A DNA stretch of 64,000 nt. It comes from Moringa oleifera (lineage: Eukaryota > Streptophyta > Magnoliopsida > Brassicales > Moringaceae). A program made the translations under genes and the position numbers. Each line of letters begins with the position of its first letter. The stretch's first letter is position 1. The notes below the pieces were generated by a model. That model made no database searches and had not been told where the DNA came from. It saw nothing but the letters and a program-made list of their open reading frames with translations. Where the stretch lies: NCBI GenBank assembly GCA_021397835.1, contig JAJFZO010000609.1:7194001-7258000 (forward strand), in the 5' to 3' direction. Positions 23,160-37,400 of this stretch are shown here, one piece after another.

Positions 23160-24229
23160 AATTGGAAAGGAAGTTCATATGAAAATTTTGTGTGTTCTCC
23201 TGAAAATGTATAAAGGAACTTCAACACCTTTTACAGTTGGGTATGACCAGAAACTCAAAAGCACTTTGTTCATTCAGTTTCAGCTATTTTAACCACATTT
23301 GGAGCCAAATTCTGCTGAGAGCAACTCTGACTTAAAGCATCTAACAGGAGAACACTTGCATCTTGATTTCATTAAGCATGGGATGCATAAATTTACCATC
23401 TTTGAGAAGAAAGCTATGCTACAACCGACCAGCAAATCCACCATTGGAGATATAATTTTTTGCAACAGATGTAAGTGATAAACATTGGGGCATTATTAAA
23501 CTTGAGAGACCTTTATTTATTGTTAGCTTGGCATTGGCTTGGAGGCCCCTGTACGTTGACTTGGAAAGTGAGTTTTCTGTGCTGTTTGTGGCAGGTTTGC
23601 GGTTTTCTGTATTATGTATTTTGGATAAATAGAAATTCGCCTTTGTCCACAAGAGAAAAGCAGATTTATCTGTAAGATTTTTATGTCATTGTTTTTTTCA
23701 TAAATTAAGTTAACCATAAACTCAAATTATTCAAATATGACTCTTTAAATGTATGATTTGAGGTGGCTAATACCTGATTGGTATGCTTCGCTGCTTGCTG
23801 GACCTAGGCTTTAGCAGGCTTACTGGAAAATGCATGTCTTTGTCATATTCAGGGAGCTGTTTTCTTTTTCACTAGAATTTGTTGAAGATCCATATGTTTC
23901 TCTTGAGGTGGTAGATGTATCGGGTAACAGGCTTTGTGGGTCCCATGATAATCTGCATCAGAATCATCCAAGTACATACTTGAAAATCTCTCATTGCTTG
24001 GTGAAATGTCATGTACTATATCTTTGTGATCTTTTGTACTGGTCCATTGGATGTCTCTTTGGGTATGGAGTAAACGTGGCTAATGGAGAATCAGACCCCG
24101 TACTTGCTACATCTTTATCATGTGCAAAACTGTGATAAAAGCTGCAATGGGCTCTAACTCCAGTTCAGCTTCTTAGTTGTGGATCTTTTGTACCTTATAT
24201 GGTGATAAAACTGTGGCTCCACCTCCAAT
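23160..24229. other. Region 3' of the HEM4-like gene
   Basis: Likely includes the 3' UTR of the HEM4-like gene. Moderate base composition, several short open frames (for example plus 23830-24135 and 23475-23675) with no recognisable family. No polyadenylation signal stands out. Confidence 0.35.
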
Positions 24230-24768
24230 GGCTGATGGAGTGGCTTGCTGGAATGATTGTGTGCTGGACAAATGTTTGGTGGAAGATACTAAACTCTGGT
24301 GCTGCCCACAGCTCTGTTCATGCGTTCTGAGGAAGGCTGGATCTATGGTTGTTATTGTTGCAGAGAGTGACCTAATTGTTTCAATTTTCCAATTTGAAAC
24401 TAGAAATTGAGTGAATTGGAGAAATTGAAAATTGAGGAAGTAGCTCTTGCCAAACGTATCATAAAACTGTAGTTCAAGGAGGTGCGGTCAAAATGAAAGT
24501 TGTGTATGATCAGGCTAAGATGCGTACTTTGGTGAAACTGTGGAATATTCCCATGGACTTCTGTCTGAGAAAAGGCTTCAGTAGCTTGGCATTCTACAAG
24601 GTTCTTGAATCTAGAACAAGATTTTCTTGTGCTGGAGTAGGTCTTGAAATAGGTTATTACACAGGAGTTCTCATTGTGATTCCTTTAGGTTTTGGAGATC
24701 GAGCCCTTGTGGATGAAATCCTGTTGAAATTGACCACCCTTGTAAAGTATTTTCTCACACTCTAACTG
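24230..24768 (+). pseudogene. DUF4283-like retroelement fragment
   Basis: The open frame 24493-24765 encodes VKLWNIPMDFCLRKGFSSLA and ESRTRFSCAGVGLEIG. This follows the DUF4283 pattern WVKLWNIP..GLSxIAS..ESRxRxxxARVCVEI seen in plant retroelement-linked proteins. The upstream part (24230-24490) has stops but fits the earlier half loosely. There is no zinc knuckle and no adjacent RT, so it is a fragment. Recognition is from motif spacing only. Confidence 0.45.
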
Positions 24769-25249
24769 AAGTGCTTGGATAAGTATAGTGATATAATGAA
24801 AGGCAGCCTCTTAAATCTACTTGAGTGCCTATTATTTGGAGCGATATAGGTAATGAAATACATAACTTGATCTCTGATTCACTCAGTAACGGCAACATAT
24901 TCAGTCACTATGAAGCTAAACGTTTATCAAATTGATTGCGAACTCAATCGTGAATATTGACTATTAATTGCATACCTTACCATACAGCTATTGTAGTGAA
25001 GAAATGAGAGAATGGTAATTAAGTTTCTCTATCATAAGATGCTTTAAAAAGACAAAACCCTTTTGGCCACTATTTTAGAGCAAAACATTCTAGTAGTTAC
25101 AAGTTACAACACAAACATGCTATTAACCAAATTACACACAAACAGCCACTCTCATCAGCTATGTACTTGTTATATCTATGAATGTCTTTTAATTGGTTGA
25201 TGCAACACTTGACAGTGTAGCTTTCTTAGTTCCAGTTTCAAATATTCTT
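24769..25249. other. Region 3' of the receptor kinase gene
   Basis: Probably contains the 3' UTR of the minus-strand receptor kinase near 25249-25000. No gene or repeat is recognised. Confidence 0.4.
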
Positions 25250-28200
25250 TCACTTTCTTTGCGGTTTCAATTCTGATAAGAGCTTCAATGCATCTTCCAT
25301 GGAAGGCCGATCAGATGGCCTGCTTCTGGTGCAGAGCAGTGCAATATCAAGAAGCAGTTTGATCTCTTCTTGAAATGAATTGGTGGAACCAACTTCGCTG
25401 TCACAATATATTTCCCTGAGAAGAACATCCCTTGGCATGTTCTGAATCATTCCTCCTGCATTCATCAGTCTACCATCTGTCAAGACTTCCAAAATGATCT
25501 CTCCAAACTTATAGATGTCCATGCACAGCTCCTGCTGGAAATAATTGTTGATCTCGCCTGTAAAAATTTCACAGAAACTTTTAACAGCTGATTCTACAAT
25601 GGAACACTATAAACTAAAAGAACCAGCAGAATGGAGACAAAAGTATAAAGTTGGAATAATAAATCTTTTAGCAAATCAATGGGTGCCTGTCAACTCTATA
25701 GATAAAAAGACTTCAATGTTCTGTTTCAAAATAGTCAGACTCCTCTGCCATTTTTTGCTTGTGGATAGTGACTGAAATGGAATGTTCAGCCTAATGCTCT
25801 AAGTGTGGACTGAGAAAGCTAAAACTTTAAGTTGGCCTTCGTGTGATTTTTGCAGGGCCTGTAAAGTGAGTTACAGTGTTTCCGACATTCTTTCAACTAT
25901 GGGTATCTCACAACTTTTCTCTGCTTAAAGGTTTGATTTGTTTGTTTGACAAATGGAAACTTGAAGGACAAGAACTCAGAGAATAGCTTTTTTTTTGTAC
26001 TGCATCTACTAACATAAAAAGTCAAGTTTACCTGTTGTCCTCCCAGAAATTGTTGCAGGACTTGAACCTTTACACAACTGTAGCAGATATTTGAACCCGA
26101 ATTCATCCAGATGGGGTTCCATATTCTCATCAAACACAATGTTACTGGACTTCAAATCTCCATGGGGGATTGCAGGATAACAATCATGGTGAAGGAAGCA
26201 GAGTCCCTTTGCAACTCCAGTGACAATCTTACACTTAGATGCCCAGTCCCTTTTCATTCTAACTTTTTCCGCTAGATTGCCATTAGGTAAGTAGTCATAC
26301 AACAGATAAGCCAGATGATTATTGTAGCAAAAACCCAGCAACCTGGTCAAGTTCTTGTGCCTTGCATTGCCCACTTGTGTTACAAATTCTGAAGCAATTT
26401 TTATTCCTTTTGCTTCCCATTCAATAGTTTTCACCAGCACCGTTATTCCTGTGGGCAGAACTGCCTTGCAAACTGACGATGATAGCTGCAGAACTGCTTC
26501 CATGGAATCTGTAGAATTGAAGCTCCTCAGAATATCATTTGCTGTGAATTGAGGGAGTCCGATGAATGAGACCATTTTCCATGGACCTTTACTTCCTCTT
26601 CGAAAATAAAATATCCCCAGAATTAATGCTGAAATGAACATAACTATCAAAGCAGACAGTGCCACAATAACAGTAAGCCTCTTCTCGCCTTTCAATCCCA
26701 GTAGACCCATTGAACCAGGACAAGGTTTTAGAGGAGCTCCGCATAGCTTTTGATTTCCAATATATGCACTTTTACCCATCAGACGAAATATCTTTTCTGC
26801 TGGGATTGAACCAGAGATATTGTTGAAAGACACATTTAGAAGTACTAAACTGGAAGAATTGCCAATCTTTGCTGGTAGTGGTCCACTGAAATTGTTATGT
26901 GATAAGTCTAACACTCTTAACACAGGCAGAGTACCAAGCTTCTCAGGTATAGGACCAACCAACTTATTGCTACATAAGTCCATCCTCTCAAGAGCCTTGC
27001 AGTTAGAAACGCTTTCTGGGAGAGTTCCTGATAAATTGTTATTGTGCAGCTCAACAACTGAAATGGATTTGCAGGATTTGAAAGGAGGCAGATTGCCTGA
27101 GATGCCACAAGAAGATGCTGAGAAATTCTGAAGAAGAGGCAAAGACCATGTTTGTACAGGGATCATGCCTCCTAGCCCTGGATTATTAGAGACATTGAAG
27201 TACTCAAGCTTTGAAGCTTTGCTTATGTCTGAGGAAATCCCACCAGTGAACTTGTTTCTAGACAGGTCTATGTATGTGATATCAGGAAGTTTGCTAAATT
27301 TCAAAGGGATTTCACCTGAGAAGGAATTGTCTTCGAGTCGAAGGCGAACAAGTGATGAACAATTGGAGAGAGATGGTGAAAGACTGCCTGTAAAATTGTT
27401 GGAGAACAGGATCAACTTGAACAACGCACCTCCTTTACATATATCAGGTGGAATGCTTCCTGCGAAATTGTTTGTCGAGACATCAACCCATCTTAGCTTT
27501 GAGTTCCTGCCCAAGTTTTGTGGAAGTGACCCAGAGAAGAAATTGTTCCATATAAAAAGAGTATCAAGTGATGGAAGCTCTGCAATACCCTCAGGGACAG
27601 TGCCGCTCATTTCATTATACATAAGACTTAGCAGCCTAAGATTCTTCAACTCTGCAAAGCTCTCTGGTATAGGACCTGAAATTTGATTATCAGAAAGATC
27701 CAAACTGGCAAGAGGCATGATTCTACTAAACTCCCATGGGATAGGTCCAGTGAGCTGGTTCCTGAAGAGAAATAGTGACTCAAGTTTGGTGAGATTGCTG
27801 AGTTGATTTGGTATTGCACCAGAGAGATTTGCACCAGCAATATCAAGATATTGAAGTTCACTCATGTTGCCCAACTGCCATGGGATGCCCCCTTGATAGA
27901 AGTTGTAGCCAATCTCCATGTGGGTCACTGTCTTGAGCTTGCCCAATTCTGGGGGTACATCTCCATTTAAAAGATTTCCTGCCAGGTGAAGGTACTCAAG
28001 GCTGTTGAAAGAACCGTACTGGGATGGGATAGGTCCACTGAAGTAACTTCCAGCAAGATTGAGAACTTTGAGATATTCAAGCTTTGAAACTTCAAGGGGC
28101 AATGGCCCCAAAAAGCTATTGCTAAAGGCATCAAGAACAACCAGGTTTTGGAGACGAGAAACTCCAACAGGAAAATGATGAGAAAAGTTGTTTCTACTGA

Positions 28201-28591
28201 TATCTAAACTTCTCAAATTGGTGAGGTTGAAGATTTCAGCAGGTAGCGGCCCAGAAAATGAGTTGTGGCTGATGTTGAGATCAACAAGCTCGGTGAAGAG
28301 ACTAAATTGCTTCCCTGATAATGTACCTCCAAGATTCTTCATAGACAGGTTCAGCCCAATAACAATCGTAGAGTTCTTGTTGCATTTGACTCCAGACCAA
28401 GAACATGCATAAATTTTCCCCGATGGGTCGCCTCCAGGAGGCCTTAACCAATCATTTAAGCTGCTAAAATCATCAATAATCTCTGATTTCAAACTCAAAA
28501 GTGCCTCCGAGTAAGGATCACTCGCCAAACACACTGCGATTAACACTGAACCCACGAGGAGACTGAAGTACAACCACTGGAAAATCTCCAT
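25250..28591 (-). CDS. MOL1: LRR receptor-like kinase, subfamily XI, MOL1/TDR-related, atypical kinase domain
   Basis: Two minus-strand exons, 26032-28591 and 25250-25557, joined through a GT..AG intron of 474 bp inside the kinase domain; 955 residues. Signal peptide at 1-23, N-terminal cap with CSWSGVKC, about 21 LRRs of the plant LxxLxLxxNxLxGxIP type, paired cysteine region near LCGAPLKPC, one membrane helix at about 639-663, then a kinase-like domain. The VAIK lysine remains (VLVKTIEW), but the catalytic loop reads HGDLKSSN instead of HRD, and the metal-binding DFG reads EFG (LDEFGF); the glycine loop is not recognisable. It is therefore probably a pseudokinase. Resemblance is to Arabidopsis MOL1, a cambium regulator related to the CLE-peptide receptor TDR/PXY (from memory); another TDR-like member is possible. 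Convergent with the HEM4-like gene. Confidence 0.85.
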
Positions 28592-30243
28592 TGGATTTCA
28601 CAGCGAAGAAGAAGAGGGATAATCCAAAATACACAAGCAAAGAAGAAAAATGTGTCAGAATAGAAGAAAGCTTCGCGTCTGAGTTTTTGTTGGGTGAGTG
28701 GTGCATGGGAACTAGAGAAAGATAATTAGGTGAAATGAGAATATTATTGAGTTGCTTTTGGGGGCAAGAGGGGTCTCAGCTTATCTGGGCAGTGTTCGCC
28801 ATTAGAGAATAAAGCTCTACTTTCTTTCGAACAATGGAGCATCTCTTTCGCCCTTTTCACTGCAGAGAATCCAATAAATTATAAGCAGTGCCTTACTCTA
28901 TGAATAGGTACCATACCCTACCGTTGTGAGTCAGTGAAGCAGGCTGAAACAAATTGCAGCAGGATCATAGATAGGGCCATAAGCCCATTCACCCATTACA
29001 GCTGCTGCTATGAAACTATTCTTTTTAAAGGGTAATGATTTGTGTTTTGAATTGATTATTCTAACGATGATGGAGCACATTGCATCTGGATGAAGAATTA
29101 TTAGACAAGCAATGATACGAAACAGTACGTGCGAAATGATTGGAAGTAATATGAGCAAAAAGAAAGACCCATGAAAACAGTAACATGAAAATCAAACCAT
29201 TTTGTTGCGGTCTCCTGCTACATTGTAGGATCCCTGTCTTCTCCTCTAAACATTCAAGAATAGTCTTCATGTCTGGATGAGAGTGCACTTCCTCAGCTCA
29301 TAAAGTAAGAGGACAAATAACTTTTCTCAATACACATAAGATTGTATTATTAGAATGAATCCAAATTATCACTAAATTTTAAATCTTTTAAAAAATAATT
29401 TAATTTATTTATGATACAAAAATAATAAACTGTGATGTTTATTACAAGTTTGTGTTACACTATAGTTAATTGATGAGTATCGTTTGAATTTTTCATTATT
29501 TTTATTCAATTCATATACATTAAATGTCTCTATTTTGTGAGATAAACATTATAATCATTTGATTTTCATTGAATATTTTTAAATTTATTACATAAATTTA
29601 AGAAAATTTATTATCTGAATAAAATTAATAAATACATTTTTTATTGTAAGTTGGGATTGTATTACAACTAATTAATAGACATATAAAATTATTTAAATAT
29701 TATTTAATTTTTTAAATTAAATTTATTACTTTAATATTTTGGTAATAGTTTTAAAAAATAATTTTATCCTATCAATTTGAAAAGATAAAATTATAACTGA
29801 TAAAGTAGATATAAAATAAAATTATCTAAATTCTATGGTTGCATCAAACATGATCAGATAAGAATAAAAATTATCCGATCACGGGACCATAACTGGATAA
29901 TCCGTAATCACTTTGCAAAATCTTTATGTTTAAAAATAGATAGATAATATGTAATTCTACATAGTGAATGAAAGAATTGAGAGAGAGAGGATGAACATGT
30001 CTGCAGAATATCAGGAAACAAAAAGTGCAGGTTTCCATGGTTTTGTTCTTATCTTCAATTAATTTATCAGAACCAAGCAGATTCTCTTGTTTCCATCTTC
30101 TTTTTTCTTTTAATTTTTTCTTTTCAAGAAATATTTTTTAAAAATATAAAAGATATAGGAAAATAAACCCTAAATATGTGAATTGGGTGTACAAACAAGG
30201 CATAGAGAGATATTTGGTAGGGCCATTGAAAATTGAAATGGCA

Positions 30244-30272
30244 GTAGCAGGTAGCAGGTAGCAGGTAGCAGG
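30244..30272. repeat. Four tandem copies of a gtagcag heptamer
   Basis: The motif gtagcag repeats four times head to tail within 29 bp. Confidence 0.9.
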
Positions 30273-30445
30273 GGAAGAGCAAAAGACAACAGTTACCCTT
30301 TTTCTGGATTATTCATCAGCTTAGCGTTTTGTTTTCATTTTTGGCATATAGAAAGAGAAAACCAAATCCCCTCCTTGGCAGTGACATGCAAGGTCATATA
30401 GGTCAATTCAGTCTCATGAGGACAATTTTCTCATCTTCATCCCTC

Positions 30446-30468
30446 TTTTTTTTTTTTTTTTTTTTTTT
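30446..30468. repeat. Poly(T) tract, 23 nt
   Basis: Uninterrupted run of 23 T in intergenic DNA; no LINE or SINE body was recognised next to it. Confidence 0.9.
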
Positions 30469-31500
30469 CTAATATCATAATTTCTTTATTTTTTTAAGTT
30501 CAAATGATTCTTTTGGCCAATATATGAGTCTAAATTTTTATATTTTATATGAAGATCATATAAAAAATATGTAATATTTAATTTATTAGATTTATTAAAT
30601 ATATTTAAAGATAAAATGTTATAAAAGTTTGATATTTATTTTATGTTATCGATTATTTAAAAAGTTATAAATTAAATTTTAATCTATTAATTTGATCTGA
30701 ATTGAATATCATTAAAAAGTTTAAAAATTAAAAATATTCAAATTAAAGATATTATATAATAAATTTTAATTTAAAATTTTTTATAAATATAAAAAAATAT
30801 TTAAATTATTGTTATAATTTTTTTTCATAATTTTATTAATAATTATATATTTTTTAATTTTTTGATATTATAAATCTAAAAAAATATTATCAACATTAAA
30901 AAAATTATGATATTTTTTGTGATGGTGATTTAAATATTTTTTATATTTACAAAAAATTTTAAGTTAAAATTCACCTAACTTTAAATTTTTTGGATAAGAT
31001 GTAATTTAAATCAAATTAATAAAGTAATATTTAATTCGTTATTTTTTAAATATAAAAATTTAATTGATAACATAAGATAAATATCAAAATTTTATAAAAT
31101 CTTTATTTTATATTTTAAAATAATAAGATTTTGTATAAAAACTTTTATAAATTGTATAATATTGACAAATTTCAATGTGATGCCATTCGTTGCAACACTA
31201 TCTCTATTGACAATGTATACCTCGACATGAAATTAGATATCATCGATTGATCATTCCATGACCTCTTTAAGTCATGAGAAATTCATAGAAACAATCATAT
31301 AAAAATGTCTATGACATGATACTAATTAAAAATAAAATTACATTAATTTACAGTACCACCTCTATTGATATGAAATTAACATCATCACGATTCATGTCAA
31401 TAAAATTAATAATTAAGATTATGAAGCGTTTTTGAACTAAACTATTTTTCAAAAAATTTACAACAATAACTAAAAAGCAGAAAAATAGAAACAAAAATCA

Positions 31501-34409
31501 GACCCTTTATGACAGGAAAGTTGTGCAGGGTTGGCCTGAGTTTAGCTCTAGAACCTCATTCACATAACCAAAATAAGAAAAAAGAAAGGATAAAGAGTAG
31601 ATAGGAGAGGAGACAGAGGTGTGAATGGTATGGTTATCATTAAAGGATTATGGACAAAAGAAGCTTGTCCTTATATTTTCATTACTCTTATAGAATTCTG
31701 GGTGTTAATTGATTTTCTTTGTCTGGATATTCATTATGAAAAACAGTGGTCTGGGGACTCAAGTCACTCAATTTATGGTACCCACTTCACGAGAAGCCTC
31801 CCCCCCTGCATTAACTTCACAGTGAGCCCGTGATGATATTATTTCCCTGGAAGAACCACATGCTTGCTATCATTAGATTTCAATTAATGTTTCTGAAGAA
31901 CACTGCTGCCTCCCAAATACCAAATTTCTGGTTTCTGCAATCAGGCAACTGCAACAACTTTCTCAATTTTTAAACTCAATGCCTTGTTGCTTTTGCTTTT
32001 TTGTGATTTCTGTTTGCATCATTACTTCTGCTGTACAGATAAAACTATATCATAATTTAGATATATATTCATTATTATATAGTGGAGTAGATAAATTTTC
32101 AGTATATCAATCTTAACTCGAGGAAGACTAAAGCATTTCGAACTTTATAATTAAAGTTTTCCAAGATTAAGGAGAAAAGATGAACAGATAAAAATAGATT
32201 TCAATGTTTCACGTTCACTTAGTCCAATATAAAAAATTGACTAAGATGTATTATCTATTTGATCTTTGTTGAATTTTTAATAAATAAAAAGATATTTTTA
32301 TAATTTATTATATTATCATAGAAATGAATAAATGAACAAAATTTTAATTATTTATTTTATTAAATTATTATATAATTTAAATAATTTGGATCCATGAAAA
32401 ACAGAGTTACTAATATCCATGTAAAGAGCATGTTTTGGGAAAGGGTTTGATGTGAGCATCCAAAGCACAAATGGATCACGTTCCTTATAGAGAGGATGGT
32501 TGCCCCATGTAAAATGCAAACAGCTTTTCCGTAATAAAGCGAAGAGTAAAGCTTTGGAATAGAGTTAACTATGGTCGTGGATTTCCCTGTATGTCTAGAG
32601 AAAGCAAGAGTGATAAAGGAAAGGTGGCCTGAAAAGACAGGGAGCCACCGTGTGGGCTTGTGTTGAGAAGTGAGAAACACATCTTTTAAGGAAAAAGGCG
32701 AAGAATTCAATTGGATGGAGAAAGGGTAAAACAAGATTAGCACCTCATTTCATATCTTAATCTCTCTAACAAGTAATCATGTATGGAAAAAGTACAACTA
32801 AAATAATAATTAACACGTAATTACAGTAATTGAGCACCTATTCTTTCAAGAGAGGTGGGGCTACCTCCACAACCAAAAAAAGAGACCTTAAATCAGGACC
32901 TACTGTGCATGATTTTCAAAGGGTAGTCTCTAAGTCTGGAATTTTTTTATAAGGGTGTCACTATCTAGGGAGAGAGAGAGAGAGGAAACACGTAGTCAAA
33001 GAAGGATGGTGCTGAAACTGATGTTGCCAAACCAAACAAAAAATATCAATCAAGCATAAAGTATTGTTCAATCAATCATAAAAGTAAAGACAGAGCATGT
33101 ATGGAGTTGGTATATGATTCAACCAAGGGACCCTTTTCTTTCATTTCTTCCTCTTTTCTCAAAACCTCGCCAACGTCCTTTTTTATTTGTGGGACCAGCA
33201 ACCTCCCCCTCTTCCTTTAAAATCCAAGTCAATTCTCTAAATTTGACATCGGCTCCCTGGTTTCTTGCCTAAAACTAGACATTTTGGAGGATCTCTAATT
33301 AAAGCTTTCAATTCCAATAGGTTTTGGGCTTCTTTTCATACAAACTTGAGATGCAAACTGAAGGACTATCTTTCCAATCTCCTACTCCATAGCTATCTAT
33401 AAATCAATGATTCTAAAGTTTTTGCTTTAGTAGTCAGCAACAAAGACGCAACTTATCGAAACAATTCTCAATTACCATATCAGAATTTCAACCGTTCCCA
33501 TGTCCCTTCGATATTCTATCTTTATGAAGGATAGAGTGAACTCGTTAACTGAGCCAAAATTATCCATCTAAAATCTTATGTGCTGCTACGAGGAACACCC
33601 AAAATGTGTCAGGATTGACCTCCTATTAATTCATGATGTCAGAAAAGTTAATTAGAGAAACACAAGCTCAGGCACTAGACCTATTTGAACAGCAACTATT
33701 GATTGAAGAGATACAAAATCAATGAAATTCTAAACTGAAGCATATATGGCCCTTAATTTCTAAAATTAAATGTAGATGAACAACACATGTAAAATTTGGA
33801 AAAACAGTTCAACAAGTATCAATGATGATCCATTGCATATGCTTGATGACATAACAAAGTCATCACATCATCTAGGACCTCATCCAGAAGTATTTCCTAA
33901 CCTCAGCACAATTTCAGCAATCAGCTAATCACAAGCTAAAAGGGAACAAAAAAGTTACCAGATATTTCTTTTTCGGCTCAAAGTGATCCTTGCTCTTATA
34001 TATATGTTGTTTGTAGAGTCTTGGTCTCAAGGCTATATGCAAGAGATATCAAATCGAGTCCTACTGGTCTCAAGGCTACTAAGCATTAAAGATAATCAAA
34101 TCATGACCTACTTGAAAACTTACTCACTCATTAAATAGTGACATGACAACCCAGCAGCAGTCAAGCATGACAGTGAAAGGTCATCCTCACAAACTAATTA
34201 CATACTGAGCAAATTAGTATAAACTGATGATTGACATAGGTAAGATGCTTATTCGCATATCAAGAAAAAATTAAAGGGTCTATTCATCACATAACGTGTG
34301 ATATTCCGCAGCAATTTTCAGAAAACATTGGAAAGATGGAGCCCCAGTTAAAATAACAGCCTGAACTATGGAGAGCACGATGATTAAAGAATGTTGACAC
34401 ATGAAAACC
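31501..34409. other. Intergenic DNA between the START gene 3' end and the receptor kinase promoter
   Basis: Mixed-composition DNA. Sequence just below 34410 should include the 3' UTR of the START gene. The open frames at 31621-31833 (+) and 32360-32743 (-) have no recognisable family. A GA run occurs at 32972-32983. No RNA hairpin of a known miRNA family was recognised. Confidence 0.35.
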
Positions 34410-37400
34410 TCAAACCTCCAATGGTACAGCAGCATCAACCCTCACATGATTTAGTCGCACTGTCCCAAGAATGTACTCAGGTAATTCTTCCTCTTCCTTT
34501 CCCTGCAAATAAAACCTGCATCAACATCTAGGTGCATGCCTTCAAGGATAAAAATGAGAATTAATCTAACCTCAAGAGTATCAACTTGTAGTTATGATTA
34601 TAACTAACTGCAAATTAACAAATGAACCTATTCTTGCTCCAACTATTCACCATTGCTGATGATGCAACTCCAAAATAGTGACACCTGACTCATAGATGTG
34701 GGTAACTTATATGTTAACTGTATTCCTTTAGACTAAACAAAGTTAGAAAACAGAGAATAGTGGGCATCACACCCCAAAGGTTGGGGTGGGAGATTCAAGA
34801 CAATTGCATAATGTCACTGTCAGGCAAAAGTTTTAAAAACTTTAGCATTCCCTTGGTGATGTCTGCACTCCAGAAGAAATCAGGACAGGCAAGACAGCAA
34901 TGTTGAAGAGTTAAGGGTGGCGACATATGGATGAATAATAACTCATCAAAGACATAGTTCATCATTCCCACAAGCTTCAATGGTCTTTTATCATAAATTC
35001 TGACAATCAAGAGACAAAACAGCATCACCAATCAGAGGTAAAAGCGGATCCCACCTTAGGTAAACAAAATTATAGCCCAAAGAAGTGGCTGAGAAAGTAA
35101 TCAATCCATACTTGGTCTACAGCCGTGCTTGCTTATTCCCAACTTATGTGGAATTTAGCTGTTGGCTCCAAGCTGTAAGGGATCACAAGGCATACTTTGC
35201 TTGACTCCTTCACTTCTATCTGAAGGTTTCCCTCATTATTCATTTGTAAGGTTTTTGCACATTGGCACAGGAAAATCACAAGATAAAGGAATGCCATTTT
35301 TTGTAATAGCTATTAGACAAGTCAAGGGAAGTCAGGATAGGTTAGGCTCAATTCCAAAATCTAGGAAGTAAACCTAATATCCATCAGGAAAAATCTGTTT
35401 GAGCTTAGTGTTGGTCTAGATTTGTGGTCCGTACTTTCATATATATATATATATATATTGCCACAGGAAATCAAGAGACGACTACCAAAACAGTGAAAAA
35501 GTAATGTGTCAAAGATGTTGTTAGTAAAACAGCAAAATTGAAGGTGTTGGATAGGCTGCCATCCTGCTTCAATGTGGTTTTGTAATGCAGTCATTGGATC
35601 GGAAAAGAGAACAAAAAAAAAAATCTAATATCCATCAGGCCTCACATAAAATGCCCAATTAACCAATCAGTAAAAGAAAAACTCATATTTGAAGTAAAAC
35701 TACAAGATAAACAAAGACAATACCATGAGAAGAGCTCATATTTTGATCGAAGAATGAAATAGCACATATGTCTAGCTTTATTCACATAGCAAGATAAGTA
35801 TATATATAAGATCTAAGCAGTTGCATTCTCAAGTTGACCCAAAAAATAAAATAAAATAAATGCACAAATACACATAAAAGAGGATCTTTTGCAAATACTA
35901 AGACAATGAAGATACAAACCTCTATCAAAATGGCAAGATCAATGACTAAACTTGTGATGTATCCAAGGACAAGACCCACAACTCTCCTTGCTACAGATGA
36001 TGATCCGATATCTACATCAATCTGCACATACATATTTCAACTTCAGTTTATTATAACAATTAGTAAGCAGCAATGTGAAGCAATATGGGCAGAAGTTCCC
36101 CCTCTAGCTGGCTAGCAAATGTTACGAGGAAAAAGAACAAACTCATGAAAGCATGCAACATGCTTAAATTTATCTAATTAAAGTAAATTCTATAATTTAC
36201 CTGAATCCCAAAATAATATTAAAAGCAAAATTATAAAGAAGTAGTCTTATTGAGGAAATCTAACTTTCATTCGATATGGGCCTCACCTCATAATTTACCT
36301 AGATCGGGAATTAGATAAGCTTAATTGCCATTGATAATGTTTTCCACAATAAGGCAAAGAATAGTCTAATCTTGATCAGATAGGCTTCATATTTTTCAGG
36401 GTAAATTACACATATCTCTTAGGTGGAAAAAAAAAAAAAATAGTATCTTTCAATTCTGACTATACTTATGTGCCTGAAATATGAAAGTATAGTCTAAAAT
36501 TTTGAAAATTTCTGACACTGATCATAGTTAACTTATTAACAGGATGTATCTATATTATTTATGTATTAGTCTGTTTTGAACACTTTCAATAAATTATTCA
36601 ACAATATAGAAATTGCTTAGAAGGTCACAATATGGATACAAATATAAGAAGTAATTTGTATGTGTTATTACATATGTCAATATTTCTCTTTAACAAGATA
36701 TAAATTAACCTCCATCATCATTAGATATCCAATTGAAGATTTTCAAAACGGAAGGACAACAATTCTATTTTATGCTAAATTCAAGGAGGTTCTCTTAACT
36801 TAACCTTTTTTTATTCTTCTTTAATATTAGAATCTGAAACTCAAACAAAAATTTTAAATAGTCTTTGAACTCTAATGTAAAAAATTAGAGGTAGGATCTC
36901 GTGACGGAAAAATTTTGGAGGATTAATCTCGGTACTCTCATTTGACATATGGTATTGCACTCAATATAACTGGCAGTCAAGTTCGGAATTTGACAAGAAT
37001 CCAAGTAGACCTAAGACAATTGAAGCATCACTTTCTATTCTGAGCATAGTTTTTGCAACATGTTTGATTCATCTCAAGGTTGAAAAGAGGAAAGGGGAGT
37101 GGGTGGGCCTGGGGGGTGAAAGTAAATAAACAACAAAATAGCATGCCAACTTTTCATAATATTTTATGACCAAAATATCTCATGCTACTGGAAATTCATA
37201 GAGAAGCATGCGTGTGCGTTGTGTTCATGCATGCAGTGCACAAAAAGTGATTAGGAAGATATAAGTACATTCTTCTGGTAACAATATAATTAATGATGAA
37301 CTAGCTATTGAAATTGCTAAATTGAAAATCTGTGGATAGTCTACAAGAATGATGCAAAAGCCAATGAATTAGATTAGATTCTGTTTGCAATAATACCTAA

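Larger units (their letters stand above)
28592..31500. other. Upstream region of the receptor kinase and AT-rich intergenic DNA
   Basis: 28592-29300 is the likely 5' UTR and promoter of the receptor kinase. 29340-29930 and 30480-31160 are AT-rich. No gene is recognised on either strand, and short open frames look random. Confidence 0.4.

Noticed and set aside
26355..28412. Plus-strand open frames over the receptor kinase exon
   Set aside because: Antisense shadows of LRR codons; the minus-strand frame is complete and has clear domains.
32360..32743. 127-codon minus-strand open frame in intergenic DNA
   Set aside because: No recognisable motif, no start context or splice partners, composition like the surroundings.
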